Shown here: piece after piece, positions 42,947 through 54,100 of the stretch
How the letters are laid out: the number at the start of each line of letters is the position of its first letter
Numbering within the stretch: position 1 is the first letter of the stretch
Assembly: GCF_016808095.1 (NCBI RefSeq)
Contig: NC_068974.1
Location: 682,001 to 746,000 of the forward strand
Reading direction: 5' to 3'
Origin: Vigna angularis
Lineage: Eukaryota; Streptophyta; Magnoliopsida; Fabales; Fabaceae
Length of the DNA stretch: 64,000 bases
Notes under the pieces: model-generated
The model's input: the letters and a program-made list of their open reading frames with translations, nothing else
Told to the model about the DNA's origin: nothing
Database searches by the model: none
Made by a program: the position numbers and the translations under genes

Positions 42947-45900
42947 TCACAGTAAACTATCTGTTCTAGCTGGGAGCCTCTTGAAGAAATTACTTGGTAC
43001 TGAAGGCATCTTGCTCCTAAACCTCGGATGTCTCAAAAAGTACAAGCCTGTAACCAGAGCCACCACTCTGAATGGTGTTGCATAGAGAGTCACAGCAGCA
43101 CAAAAGCTGAACACTACAAAGAGGCTGGTTGCTCTGGGGTCTCTCCAACTCAGAAGAGACTGAAACCTCTCCCCTTGTGTGGCTATGTCCCCAACAACTG
43201 TCTGAATCCTACCTGCCACAGTTCTAAGCCTGTCATACCTCATTCTCACAGCATCTTGTGATCTTGAAGTTGGAAATGTGTCAAACTCTTCATCTAGTTC
43301 GTCAGGATGAACAGCTTCGGCCCAGGAGAGTTTAGGATCCATGTGAGGAGGGTGTCTTGGCCGGAACCTGTAGTTCCACAGACCAATCAGGAACATGTAT
43401 AGAAACACAGTTGGTAGGATCAATTCCGGGTACCATATCAGTATAAGGAAGAGAATGTGAACTAGGATTGATGTAACATGGTTCTTCCAGAGGCAAACAT
43501 CACTGAACCACTTTCCCATTTTGATCATTCCAGAGAAAAGTGACATGATGCGGAAGAAGTTAGCCTTGCTTCTTCTCATGCTCCACATATGGGAATCAAC
43601 ATCCAGCATGTACTCCACCACCTCCTTCCTGAGTGGGGGTTCGGCTCTGCCTAGCCTTTCAGCCACAATGTTCATTGCTTGGTACCTTAAGTTGTCTATT
43701 TGGTTAACCGTGAAAGGGTGCAAGTAATGAATCTTGGGAAGCAAAGGTTGGCCGTAGATATGAACTATGTTAGCCAGTGAGAGTGCTGTGAACCTCACTG
43801 CTAACTGAAGCTCTCCCATCTTCTTAACCCCATGTGGATGTAGAACAAGAAGAGGGTGAGAATTGGTGTAAGTTCTATTAGCTTCAAGTGTTGATAGCCT
43901 TATTCTTACCTTTCCAATACGAGAATCCCTTCCTGTAGCTTTTTCTCCACCTAAATGGCAGTTGTCAAAAACTCCCAATGTTATCACAGTGCAAGGATCA
44001 TAAACCTCCCATGTGTATTGCTCATTCCATTTAGGACTGAAAGTGTCAAGCAGCGTTCTGGTTCTCACCCATTTCTGACCATACTTGGCAACACAGTATG
44101 CATCAGTGCTGCCTCTGCCATCCCTCATCTTCATTGGGAGAAGCCCTTGAGCTCCTAAGATGCCTACTTCAAGTATCCCAATTGGTTGCTTCCATAGTTG
44201 TCTCGCTGTTGGTCTTTGATCACTGCTGTACAATGTGGACTCATCCAGAACATGGTATCCACCTTCAAGGCAAACTCTCATGTGAATCCTGCTTGAAAAC
44301 TTGAGCTCATTTCTTCTATCACCTTCTAACATTCCAAAACCAAATTTCTCCAGACTGAACCAGCGGGAATGAACCGGCCTTTGGTCTAGCCGCTTCTCAA
44401 AGAGGTTCATTGGTAGGATTATCTTCCCAAGTACCTCATCTTTTGAAGGGTGCACACGATCCTCCACAGTGATTGTTAGTTGCTCCTCAAATGGCTCACA
44501 GGCTACAAAAATCAAATCTTCATTCCAAAATGGGGTGGTTGTTCTTGTGGGGCATATCTTGGTTGTTAGTACTTGGCACCCCACTTGAGCTTTCACAAAA
44601 ACCTCAGGTAGTCTGTTTCTGTCACCCGGTATTACATCTTGAGCTTCAATGACATTCACTCTGAGATACCACAGTTTTGGTGACATGTAAACCTTTGATC
44701 TGATGTTGAAAACACCCTCACCATAGACAGTGGCAGCATCAGAATGCCAAGCATCAGAAAAAGCCTCATCAGCTTGTGTTCCCATCCAAACTGCAAGCAT
44801 AATGTCACCCCTCACCTTGCCTTCTTCGCGCCAGTCCTCAAGCCGATACCACTGAGGAGCTAGTGGACTATCTGGTGGAACTCTTGTTGGAACCTCATTG
44901 AGGTCAAAAACCACCCTTCCAAGATACTCATCTCTCCCCATCATTGCTTTATCTTTCACAAAGACTTCTAAAACAGAAGACTGAATGCGGTCTTTGGAGA
45001 AAGCAAACACTTGGTTCCACTCCGCGTTCAATTTCCGATCAAAGTGCTTTGTTCTTCCCTTGTAGTTCCCCAGCTTCACTTCCACATAAGGATCACAGCT
45101 TGAGGTGATGGTGCTCGGAGGAAGATCTTTCGCCTTCACAACACGAACATACAGATAATACATCTGCTCAACAAGATCAAATGTACTACTGAATCTGTCA
45201 CTGCCACTCATCCACCCTCTTCTGCCATAAGCTCCCTCACTTGGCCACCTTTCTCCAAGACGTACGTTGGTGTCATTGAGACTGTAGTTTTCGTCATGGC
45301 TAGTAGGACTAACTTGGTGCGTGGTGAGTGGAGTATTCTGCGGTTGCCTCTCTACTAAAATTCTTGGCTGTTGTGGATTGGTTCCCATGAGGTTGTAGGC
45401 TTCATCATGGCTCGCATGGACTTGTGGATTAAAGGGTCCTCGTGGTCGTCTTTTAATTGAAATTCTTGGCTTCTGGTGGCTGTCATTGTGATTGTAGCCT
45501 TCACCGTGGCTTTGTTGGACTTGTGGATCAACCGAGTGCATTGTGAAAGGAGTACCTTGTGCTTGAGGTCGCCTCTTTACTGAAATCCTAGGCTGTGGAT
45601 TGGTGTCACTGTGGTTATAGTTTTCATGATGACTAGATTGGACTTGAGGATCAACTGAATGCATGGCAGATGGAGTACCTGGTGGTCTTCTCTTTATTGA
45701 AATCGTCTGTGGCTGGAGAACTTGATGCTTGTCTAGTTGTTGAGTTGTCTCTGGCACAGCTTCACTGCTTTCTTTCTTTGGATCTGGATCGATACCAACG
45801 TCACTAGACTGAACTTGTTCACCAGAATATACTTCTGCTTCTTCTATACTTGATTTTGGGGTGTCAAATGTAGGAAGTTCTTCAATGGAATCAGCTTCTG

Positions 45901-46435
45901 ATGTTGTTCTGTCTGAAGGAGTAATAAGAGGAGGAGGAAGGGTAGTACTAGTTGTTGATTCTGGTGGTTGGAGTGGAGTAGAAGGTTGGAGTTTTTCTAG
46001 TTCTGAGGGGAAAACAGGAGAAAGAGGTTTTGGTTTGGAGTTTGTTGACTGTGATGCAATGTATATTTTGAGGCCAATCTCACCCTTAACAGGAGACAGA
46101 AACCATTTCTTTTCAAGTGGGAAAATCTGATACACTTCTTCACCTTCCTTGACAATGTTGGAGCAAGGAATTCTCACCCTTCCAAGGAAATTTCTGCCTG
46201 GAGTGAGTCTCCTCTCGTTGTAGACTGATACTTCAATAGTTTGGCGATGGTAAGGTTTGGTTGCATCCAAATGGAAGAGTAGTTTTTGGTTCCAGGTGGG
46301 GTTGAGGTTCTTTGGCACAGTTCTGGTTCTGCTAAGCTGGTTTTCAAAGTCTACTTCCACAAAGGGACTGGCTGATCCTTCACCATCTTTTGGCATAAGA
46401 TCATGAGCATTAATAACCTCCACAACCAGTTTCAT
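42947..46435 (-). CDS. Multiple C2 domain and transmembrane region protein (MCTP), single exon, 1,162 aa
   Basis: MCTPs are ER-anchored tethers that bind phospholipids and calcium at contact sites such as plasmodesmata. The ATG at 46435 (MKLVVEVINAHDLMPKDGEG) starts the first C2 domain (residues 1-125). A low-complexity linker (about 150-415) follows, containing an imperfect repeat around PRISVKRRP and MHSVDPQVQ. Three more C2 domains begin at about 425 (YLYVRVVKAKDLP), 585 (YLRVNVIEAQDVIP) and 757 (LEVGILGAQGLLP). The PRT_C region contains two hydrophobic hairpins, near 985-1020 (ILVHILFLILIWYPELILPTVFLYMF) and 1110-1150. Length and intronless structure are normal for plant MCTPs. I cannot decide which numbered MCTP (QUIRKY-like or other) it is. 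A TTG-led extension to 46465 has no ATG. Confidence 0.93.
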   Translation of the reverse strand: MKLVVEVINAHDLMPKDGEGSASPFVEVDFENQLSRTRTVPKNLNPTWNQKLLFHLDATKPYHRQTIEVSVYNERRLTPGRNFLGRVRIPCSNIVKEGEEVYQIFPLEKKWFLSPVKGEIGLKIYIASQSTNSKPKPLSPVFPSELEKLQPSTPLQPPESTTSTTLPPPLITPSDRTTSEADSIEELPTFDTPKSSIEEAEVYSGEQVQSSDVGIDPDPKKESSEAVPETTQQLDKHQVLQPQTISIKRRPPGTPSAMHSVDPQVQSSHHENYNHSDTNPQPRISVKRRPQAQGTPFTMHSVDPQVQQSHGEGYNHNDSHQKPRISIKRRPRGPFNPQVHASHDEAYNLMGTNPQQPRILVERQPQNTPLTTHQVSPTSHDENYSLNDTNVRLGERWPSEGAYGRRGWMSGSDRFSSTFDLVEQMYYLYVRVVKAKDLPPSTITSSCDPYVEVKLGNYKGRTKHFDRKLNAEWNQVFAFSKDRIQSSVLEVFVKDKAMMGRDEYLGRVVFDLNEVPTRVPPDSPLAPQWYRLEDWREEGKVRGDIMLAVWMGTQADEAFSDAWHSDAATVYGEGVFNIRSKVYMSPKLWYLRVNVIEAQDVIPGDRNRLPEVFVKAQVGCQVLTTKICPTRTTTPFWNEDLIFVACEPFEEQLTITVEDRVHPSKDEVLGKIILPMNLFEKRLDQRPVHSRWFSLEKFGFGMLEGDRRNELKFSSRIHMRVCLEGGYHVLDESTLYSSDQRPTARQLWKQPIGILEVGILGAQGLLPMKMRDGRGSTDAYCVAKYGQKWVRTRTLLDTFSPKWNEQYTWEVYDPCTVITLGVFDNCHLGGEKATGRDSRIGKVRIRLSTLEANRTYTNSHPLLVLHPHGVKKMGELQLAVRFTALSLANIVHIYGQPLLPKIHYLHPFTVNQIDNLRYQAMNIVAERLGRAEPPLRKEVVEYMLDVDSHMWSMRRSKANFFRIMSLFSGMIKMGKWFSDVCLWKNHVTSILVHILFLILIWYPELILPTVFLYMFLIGLWNYRFRPRHPPHMDPKLSWAEAVHPDELDEEFDTFPTSRSQDAVRMRYDRLRTVAGRIQTVVGDIATQGERFQSLLSWRDPRATSLFVVFSFCAAVTLYATPFRVVALVTGLYFLRHPRFRSKMPSVPSNFFKRLPARTDSLL

Positions 46436-48186
46436 GTCCCTTTTCTTTCTAGCCTCACTCCACAAGTAGTTGCAGCTAGGTGGCTTGCCAAAGTAACCAG
46501 AAATTCGATTCTGAGCCTGAGAAGTTCTACTTATTAAGAATGCAAAAAGCCAAAAGAAAACAGCAGAGTTATGGTTCTCTCACTTTCCTGCTTCTCACAA
46601 GTTCTTGCTTCACTTTTGGTTAAGCAAGGAATAATTTCACTGAGAAGCTGCATGAGAAAGCAGAAAAGAATGAGAAAGCTTCAGATTGATCTAACTTAAA
46701 GCTAGGATCATTCTTCTGGTCTGAAGATTCTTGTAATTCTATGCTAGTTCTTCAACAACATAATCACTACTTCAAGTCATTCTTGCAAATTTTATTACAC
46801 AGATATTTGTGTGTGTACTGTCAGGATTTTGTTACATATTTAATGGATTGGTGAATTGAATGAAAATTTTTAAAATGCAACGATTAAATGTATAAAATAT
46901 GAATACTAAAAGGGTTCATTTCAGAATTTTGATTGCCTTTTCTTTTTGTTGTATTTGTAATGAGAGAAGAAGGAAAATTAGTATGATTCTTAACTTACTG
47001 ATAAAGCAAAAGATGATTCTGAACTTTGTGTCTGTGAATGTGTTTAGTTACATGATGAAGTTGAATAGCCTAAAGGGACTAGTCTAATGAAAGCAATTGC
47101 ATGGTTACTGTGTGTGGAATTTTGAGGATAATTGCTTTCTTGGATGTGCAGCAATGTCTAAGTGAAGAAAAAGTGAAGAAAAGTAGCAGGAAAGGCATAG
47201 CTGAAGCTGCAAGAAAGCAAAGGTAGATGACTATGATACTTTTCTTGTGCTTCATTCTCCTCCTCTTTTAAAAGATTGACAACTATAAGTATTAAGAATT
47301 AAGAATACATTTTTAACACATTTTTTTTCATTCTTTGAAATTTATTTTCCCCTGTTTGTACTAAGTATTTAATATTTGTTCTTTCAATTTTTTATTTAAT
47401 GTGCTTTTAATATTTATTAAAAAATTAAAACGCAGTCTCTTTATTTACAAAAATCTACTAAATCATCATCTGTTAACGAATCATATCCATTCTTTCAATA
47501 AATGTTTGAAAAAGAATAAAAAATATTAAATAATTAATATAAATACTATAACAGTATTATACATTTTCATACGTTAATTTTTAGACATGATTATGAAAAA
47601 TACTATAATTTTAGATGAATAAATATACTTCTATTATTATTTAAACTAATTATTTTAATAGTGATGAAATAATTAGAATCTGTCACGTACTCATATAAGT
47701 GATTCTTATTTTTTTTCTTTAACTAACCGTTATTTTAAATTAAAATAACTAATTTTCTATTTTTATTAATCTTAATTTCAATTTAATTATTTTATAAATT
47801 AAAATAATTATTTATATTTTTAATAACTATTTTTTTAAAATTTAAATAATTTTTATAATAAACAATACATATTTTTTATAATTATTTTAATAAAATAATT
47901 TTATAATTTAATAATTTTTTATTAGGATAAATCCGCAGCCAAACACTTGTACGGTAAGGAACCACACAGTCACAAGAGTTCCCTCAACTTAGGAGCGCTT
48001 TGTCGTGTCTCACACACTGTTCCTCAGTTCATAGTCCATTTTCTGTTCGTCTCTCCTCTCTTCCTGATTTTACTCGAACCTTCTTCATCAAATCCTTCAA
48101 TTTAGGGTTTATCTAGGGTTTATTTACCCCCAATTCCCAAAACCCTTTTTGATTGGCCTTTGTAGTTTCTCGCTCTCATTACCCAA
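46436..48186. promoter_or_regulatory. Divergent intergenic region of MCTP and DnaJ genes with telo-box motifs
   Basis: No gene was recognised. Just before the DnaJ start are two AGGGTTTA telo-box-like motifs (48102-48111 and 48114-48123), common in leaders of plant housekeeping genes. Bases 46958-47039 are duplicated in the chimeric fragment at 10675-10755. The stretch 47400-47920 is extremely AT-rich. Confidence 0.5.
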
Positions 48187-51100
48187 ATGGTTCGCTCTCA
48201 TGGCGTCACTCTCGTTAATCGCCTTGCTCGTCGATCTTTCCGTGGTGCCAACCATTCTGTACGCATTTTTTCGACTTCTTTTTCAGGGTGCTTCAATGAA
48301 ATATGGTTTTCCAATTGTGCTGCAAATTCTCATTTGCAGGTTTATCAATCAGTGTTCCAAAGGGGTTATAGGACACTGAACTCTGGGCTTTTCCATCCAT
48401 CGAGAGTTACTGGTAGTTTTACGTCTAATGGTGTGTGTTAAATTAATCCTTTTATTCTCTTTCCCTTTTCATTGTATTACTGTTTGGGAAACTAAGCAAT
48501 TTGTCAATTTTTGTTTAGTTTCAAAATTTTCATTTTGGGTTATGTTATTTGGTTCTAAGGTTATTTTATTTTATGTAAGTTCATAAATTGCTGAATGAAT
48601 TGAATATAGGCCCATATCTTGTTTTTTTGCAATGTTGAATCTAATTTAAGTGTTACATGCTTTTCAATTGTTGTTTATGCTCACCTGCTCCTCTTTATCC
48701 ATTTGCAGTTGGAGGTGGCTTTAATTTGAAGAAATGGTTACTATTGGGCGGTGCAAATAAATATTGGGAGGCATCTAGATTGATTCATGGCTCAGGTATA
48801 AATTTTAAAATTCTGCATCATATACTTTGACATGATTTTTTCTATTAACGGAATCTGAAGGAGTTTCAAGTTCGTTTACCTTTCACTCAATTCAGTACTC
48901 TCTTTGCTTCCGAATGAATACTTGTTAGTTGTCGCATGCATGTTGATGACCAATTTGTTTTCCCCAAATTCTATTACAGCATTTTTGGCAAGAGACTATT
49001 ATGATATTCTCGGTGTGAGTAAGAACGCAAGTTCTTCCGAAATAAAGAAAGCTTACTATGGCTATTATTTGACTTAAGAATGTTAAACATAGGAATTACA
49101 ATCACAGGGAAAAGTTGAGTCTAAAAGTTGATAGATTATACACTTGCAAGGTTGAGTAACAGTAAAAGAGACCGCATAAACGAGCGAACCAACCAAGTGA
49201 AGTGAGAAACCAAAAACAGTATGAGATTGAGTTACTTTCACAACTTGCAATGTACCTACTGAAACTTGTGCTAAGTTTTAATGTAAATGATCCATTCAAA
49301 TAGACATTGAGGAATTTAGTGATCTTAGGTTCTAAGTGCTAAGAATGGACCTAGAGTTACATTCAAAGAGAATTTGCAGGACATAATTAATTGCATCTTT
49401 ATAAGTGATAACTTGATCATTACAATAGAGGTACGAAGTGGTAAAATATAGTTTCAATACGTAATTTTCAATTAAATTGTTTTTTAGCTTACTACTTTTT
49501 GAAATTAACTTTATTTCCTTACATCAAATCTTGTATATTTTACCAAATGTCCGTGGATACTATACTTTAGAAATTATCCAATATATTTGTTGAAAAATTT
49601 GATTGCTTTGGAGCATCAACAATCACTCGTTCAATAACCAATTTTTTTACCATGTCGTGTTCTAGTTGAATTGATAGTCATGATCCTTGTGGGAAACGTA
49701 TCAACGATTGGCAGAGTTTTCCTGCATTTTCTTAGGCCATACTGCTCACAATTTTCGTAGTTTTACGGTCCTCATCAATTTTCTTATCAATTGTTGGTTT
49801 GGGCTTTGGGGTAGACCAATATTTGTCCAATTTTCCTATCAATCTTGCCAATTGGGGCTAATTAACATTGAATGAAAACCATATGGTTCCAAAGAAATGT
49901 CGCATTAGAGATTAATAGTTAGACGCTTTAATAGAAATTAATCATTTTCAGACTCAAGCAAATTGACAAACAAATAAAACTGCAAGAGGTATCAATTTAA
50001 TCCACGGAGCTAGTCCTAATCTGCATGGATCAAAGTCAAAAATAGCCTAAAAGGTTCACATAAGAGAAATAGGGTTGAGTCGGGACGAAATCAAATAAAT
50101 TATCCAGGTTGCGCGTTAAAGTTAAAGTGTACTCACTGTTATTGCATTCTAGTTACGGAGATTGCATTTTAGTTAAAAAGGAATGTACATGTGACAGTGT
50201 GGTAGTGGGAGTGTTAGATGGAAAGTGAAGTCCGATTTGAAGTTGCAGTTCCATGCATTCAATCTCTCATAACTGGTCTTGTTCTTCTCTTGGTCTTGGT
50301 TCAGGTGCGAGCATCATCACCTTTCTTAAGGCGTGCAAGAGCAGTGAACAACTGAAGCAAGTGCACGCTTCCATCATCTACCGAGGCCTTGAGCAAGATC
50401 ACTTCCTCATCTCCCTTTTCATTCCCCTCTCACACACCCTCTCCACTCTCTCCTACACCTCCTCTGTCTTCCTCCGTGTCCTCACCCCTTCAACCTTCCT
50501 CTGGAACACTCTCATGAAATCCCATTGCCACAACAGCTGCTTCTCCCAAACCCTCACCGCCTTTACTCGCATGAAGGCGCACGGGGTCCTTCCCGACACC
50601 TTCACCTACCCTTCTGTCATTAAGGCCTGTTGCGCCACGTGCATGCCGTGGGAAGGAAAATCGCTTCATGGGTCCGCAATTAGGTGTGGAGTCGACCGGG
50701 ATCTCTACGTGGCCACCAGTTTGGTCGACATGTATGGCAAATTTGGGCAGATTGATGATGCTCGCAGGGTTTTTGATGGAATATCTAAGAGGAGTGTCGT
50801 TTCTTGGACTGCTATGCTTGTTGGTTACGTTGCCGTTGGGGATGTTGTGGAGGCCGAGAAGTTGTTTAATGAGATGCCGCAGAGAAATGTGGCTTCTTGG
50901 AATGCGATGTTGCAGGGTTTTATCAAGTTGGGGAATTTGAGTGGTGCTAGGGACATGTTTGAGGCTATGCTGGAGAAGAATGTTGTTTCTTTCACCACCA
51001 TGATTGATGGGTATGCTAAGGTGGGTGACATGGTGGCCGCGAGGTTCTTGTTTGATCGTGCTCCCGGAAAGGATGTTGTTGCTTGGTCTGCTTTGATATC

Positions 51101-54100
51101 GGGTTATGTCCAGAATGGGCAGCCTAATCAGGCGTTGAAAGTGTTTTTTGAGATGGAATCGATGAATGTGAAGCCTGATGAGTTCATACTAGTTAGCTTG
51201 ATGTCGGCTTCGACGCAGTTGGGAAATTTAGAACTCGCTCAATGGGTTGATTCTTATGTAAGCAAGAGCTGTATTGATTTTCAGCAGGACCATGTAATTG
51301 CAGCGCTTCTGGATATGAATGCAAAATGTGGAAACATGGATAGAGCTTCGAAATTATTTGAGGAAAGACCTAAACGAGATCTAGTCTTGTATTGTTCGAT
51401 GATACAAGGGTTGTCAATTCATGGGCGTGGGGAACAAGCCGTGAATCTATTTAACAGGATGCTGATGGAAGGGCTGTATCCGGATGAGGTGGCCTTCACA
51501 GTCATTCTCACAGCCTGTAGTCATGCTGGGCTTGTTGATGAGGGCTGGAACTACTTCCAATCCATGAAGCAAAAATACTACATTAGTCCTTCGTCTGATC
51601 ACTACGCCTGTATGGTTGATCTTCTAAGCCGGTCAGGACACGTAAGGGATGCTTATGAACTTTTAAAATTAATGCCTGAGCCTCATGCCGGTGCTTGGGG
51701 TGCACTTCTTGGGGCATGTAAACTATATGGTGATTCAGAGCTAGGAGAGATTGTTGCCAATCGACTTTTGCAGTTTGATCATCTAAATGCAGCGAACTAT
51801 GTGCTGTTGTCTGACATCTATGCAGCAGCAGAGCGATGGATTGATGTTTCCCTTGTGAGAAGTAAGATGAGGGAAAGGAGAGTGCGTAAGATACCTGGTT
51901 GTAGTAAAATTTAGTCTAGGGCCGAGTTGTTTTGGTATATAAAGTTCTGAAGAGGAAGTGTTCATGGAGATTCCCCAGGCTTTGAAGTGAAAAATGAAAG
52001 AAACAAGGTATGCCTCTTGAAGAAAGCATTGTATGGGCTTAAGCAAACCCCTAGAGCATGGTTTGAAAGATTTACAAAAGCAATGGTTTCCTTGGGATAC
52101 AGACAAAGTCAAGGAGATCACACTTTATTCACAAAGCACTCTTCTATAGGTAAACTCACTCTATTGCTTGTCTATGTGGATGATACGATTATTGCAGGAG
52201 ATGATGAAACAGAAAAATTGGCATTAAAAGATAAATTGGCAGCTCAATTTGAAATGAAAGACCTAGGAAAACTCAAATATTTTCTTGGAATAGAGGTTGC
52301 CTACTCCAAGAACGGATTTTTCATCTCCCAAAGGAAATATGTACTTGATCTCCTCAAAGAAACAGAAAAGCTGGGATGTAGAACCTCAACAGTTCCTATA
52401 GAGCAAAATTACAAAATTGGAAGTGAAGAAAGTGCTCCTGTAGAGAAGGCCCAATATCAGAGATTGGTAGGAAAATTGATTTATCTATCACACATAAGAC
52501 CAAACATTGCTTATGCAGTTAGTGTAGTGAGCCAATTTATGCATGATCCAAGAGAGAGACACATGCAAGCGGTTGACAAAATTCTCCAATACTTGAAGTC
52601 AAGTCCTGGAAAGGGGCTATTATTCAAAAGGGAAGACACATTGACTATGAAGAGATATACTGATGTTGTCTATGCAGGTTCTATTACTGACATAAAATCT
52701 ACTTTTGGGTATTGTGTGTTTCTTGGAGTTAGTCTGGTAACATGAAGAAGCAAAAAGCAAGATAGAGTATCTCGTTCTAGTGAGAAGTTGAATTTTGAGC
52801 TCTTGCTCAAGGAATGTGTGGACTCTGGATGAAAATCATTTTGGATAATCTTAAAGTCAAAGTGGAGAACCCGATGCAACTACACTGTGACAATAAGTCT
52901 GCCATGAGCATAGCCCATAATCCAGTATAGCATGACAAAACCAAACACATTGAGATTGACAGACATTTCATCAAAGATAATCTTGACAGAAGCTTTGTGA
53001 TTACAACTCATGTTCCTATAAAACTTCAAATAGCAGATATTTTTACAAAAAGGGCTTCCTCTGGGTAGATTTCAAGATCTTGTAGGCAAGTTGGGAATGA
53101 TTGATATTCATTTACCAACTTGAGGGGGAGTGTTGTAATTAGAGAAGATATCTTTAGAATCTTCCTAATTAGAGGAAATAGATATATAATCTTCTATTTT
53201 ATTTTGTTTACCTAGTTTCCCTATTTCCCTTTTTAGGTGAATTAGATTATTACAAGTAGAGGATATGAGAATGTATTTTTCATGATTGAGAATAATAAAA
53301 TCAGTCATATTTTCAAACTATTATTAATACTTAAGGTTCTTTATTTTTGTCTTGATTAAAATAAATATGACTTGATTTTTGCTATTAGCGGAATCAGAAG
53401 GAGTTTCAAGTTCGTTTACCTTTCACAAAATGCAGTACTCTCTTTGCTTCCGAATGCATACTTGTTAGTTGTCACGTGCATGTTGATGACCAGTTTGTTT
53501 TCCCCAAATTCTATTACAGCATTTTTGGCAAGAGACTATTATGATATTCTCGGTGTGAGTAAGAACGCAAGTTCTTCGGAAATAAAGAAAGCTTACTATG
53601 GGGTAAGTTTTCCCTTGCCATTGTCATTATCTATGAATTTAGTTACTGAAATATGTGGACTTTAGCTATCTTATCCATTTCATGGTTAAAATTTATCAAT
53701 TCACTGATGATTTGTTGGGATGAGGAATAAAATAGATAGGTAAGAAATATGATGGTAGAATAGAAAAAAATAGATAGTTGTCTGACCCACTTCCTAGTTA
53801 CACATGCGAAGTAATCTTAGGTGAAACAAACACAAAGAATCTTGGTGGTGTAGTGAAGGGGATGAAGAAGAGATTGGTAAATTGTTTCAACGATGGATTA
53901 GAATTTGTAATAGGGAAGGGTTAGAAACTCGAGGTTGAGAAAATTTTGGCTTACTAGAACAAAATTTCAGTTTGAGCTGTATTGAAGCTTGAACATGTGT
54001 AAACAATTATGAGATTTAAAGTAATGTATGAATGGAGGATGGATATTTTGGTTCCTATATGTACGAACAAGTGAGATATTCAAAATTTGAACACGTTACA

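Noticed and set aside
51944..51990. C-terminal extension of the PPR protein into the downstream open frame
   Set aside because: The downstream frame is copia reverse transcriptase, and the PPR protein ends properly after its E motif.
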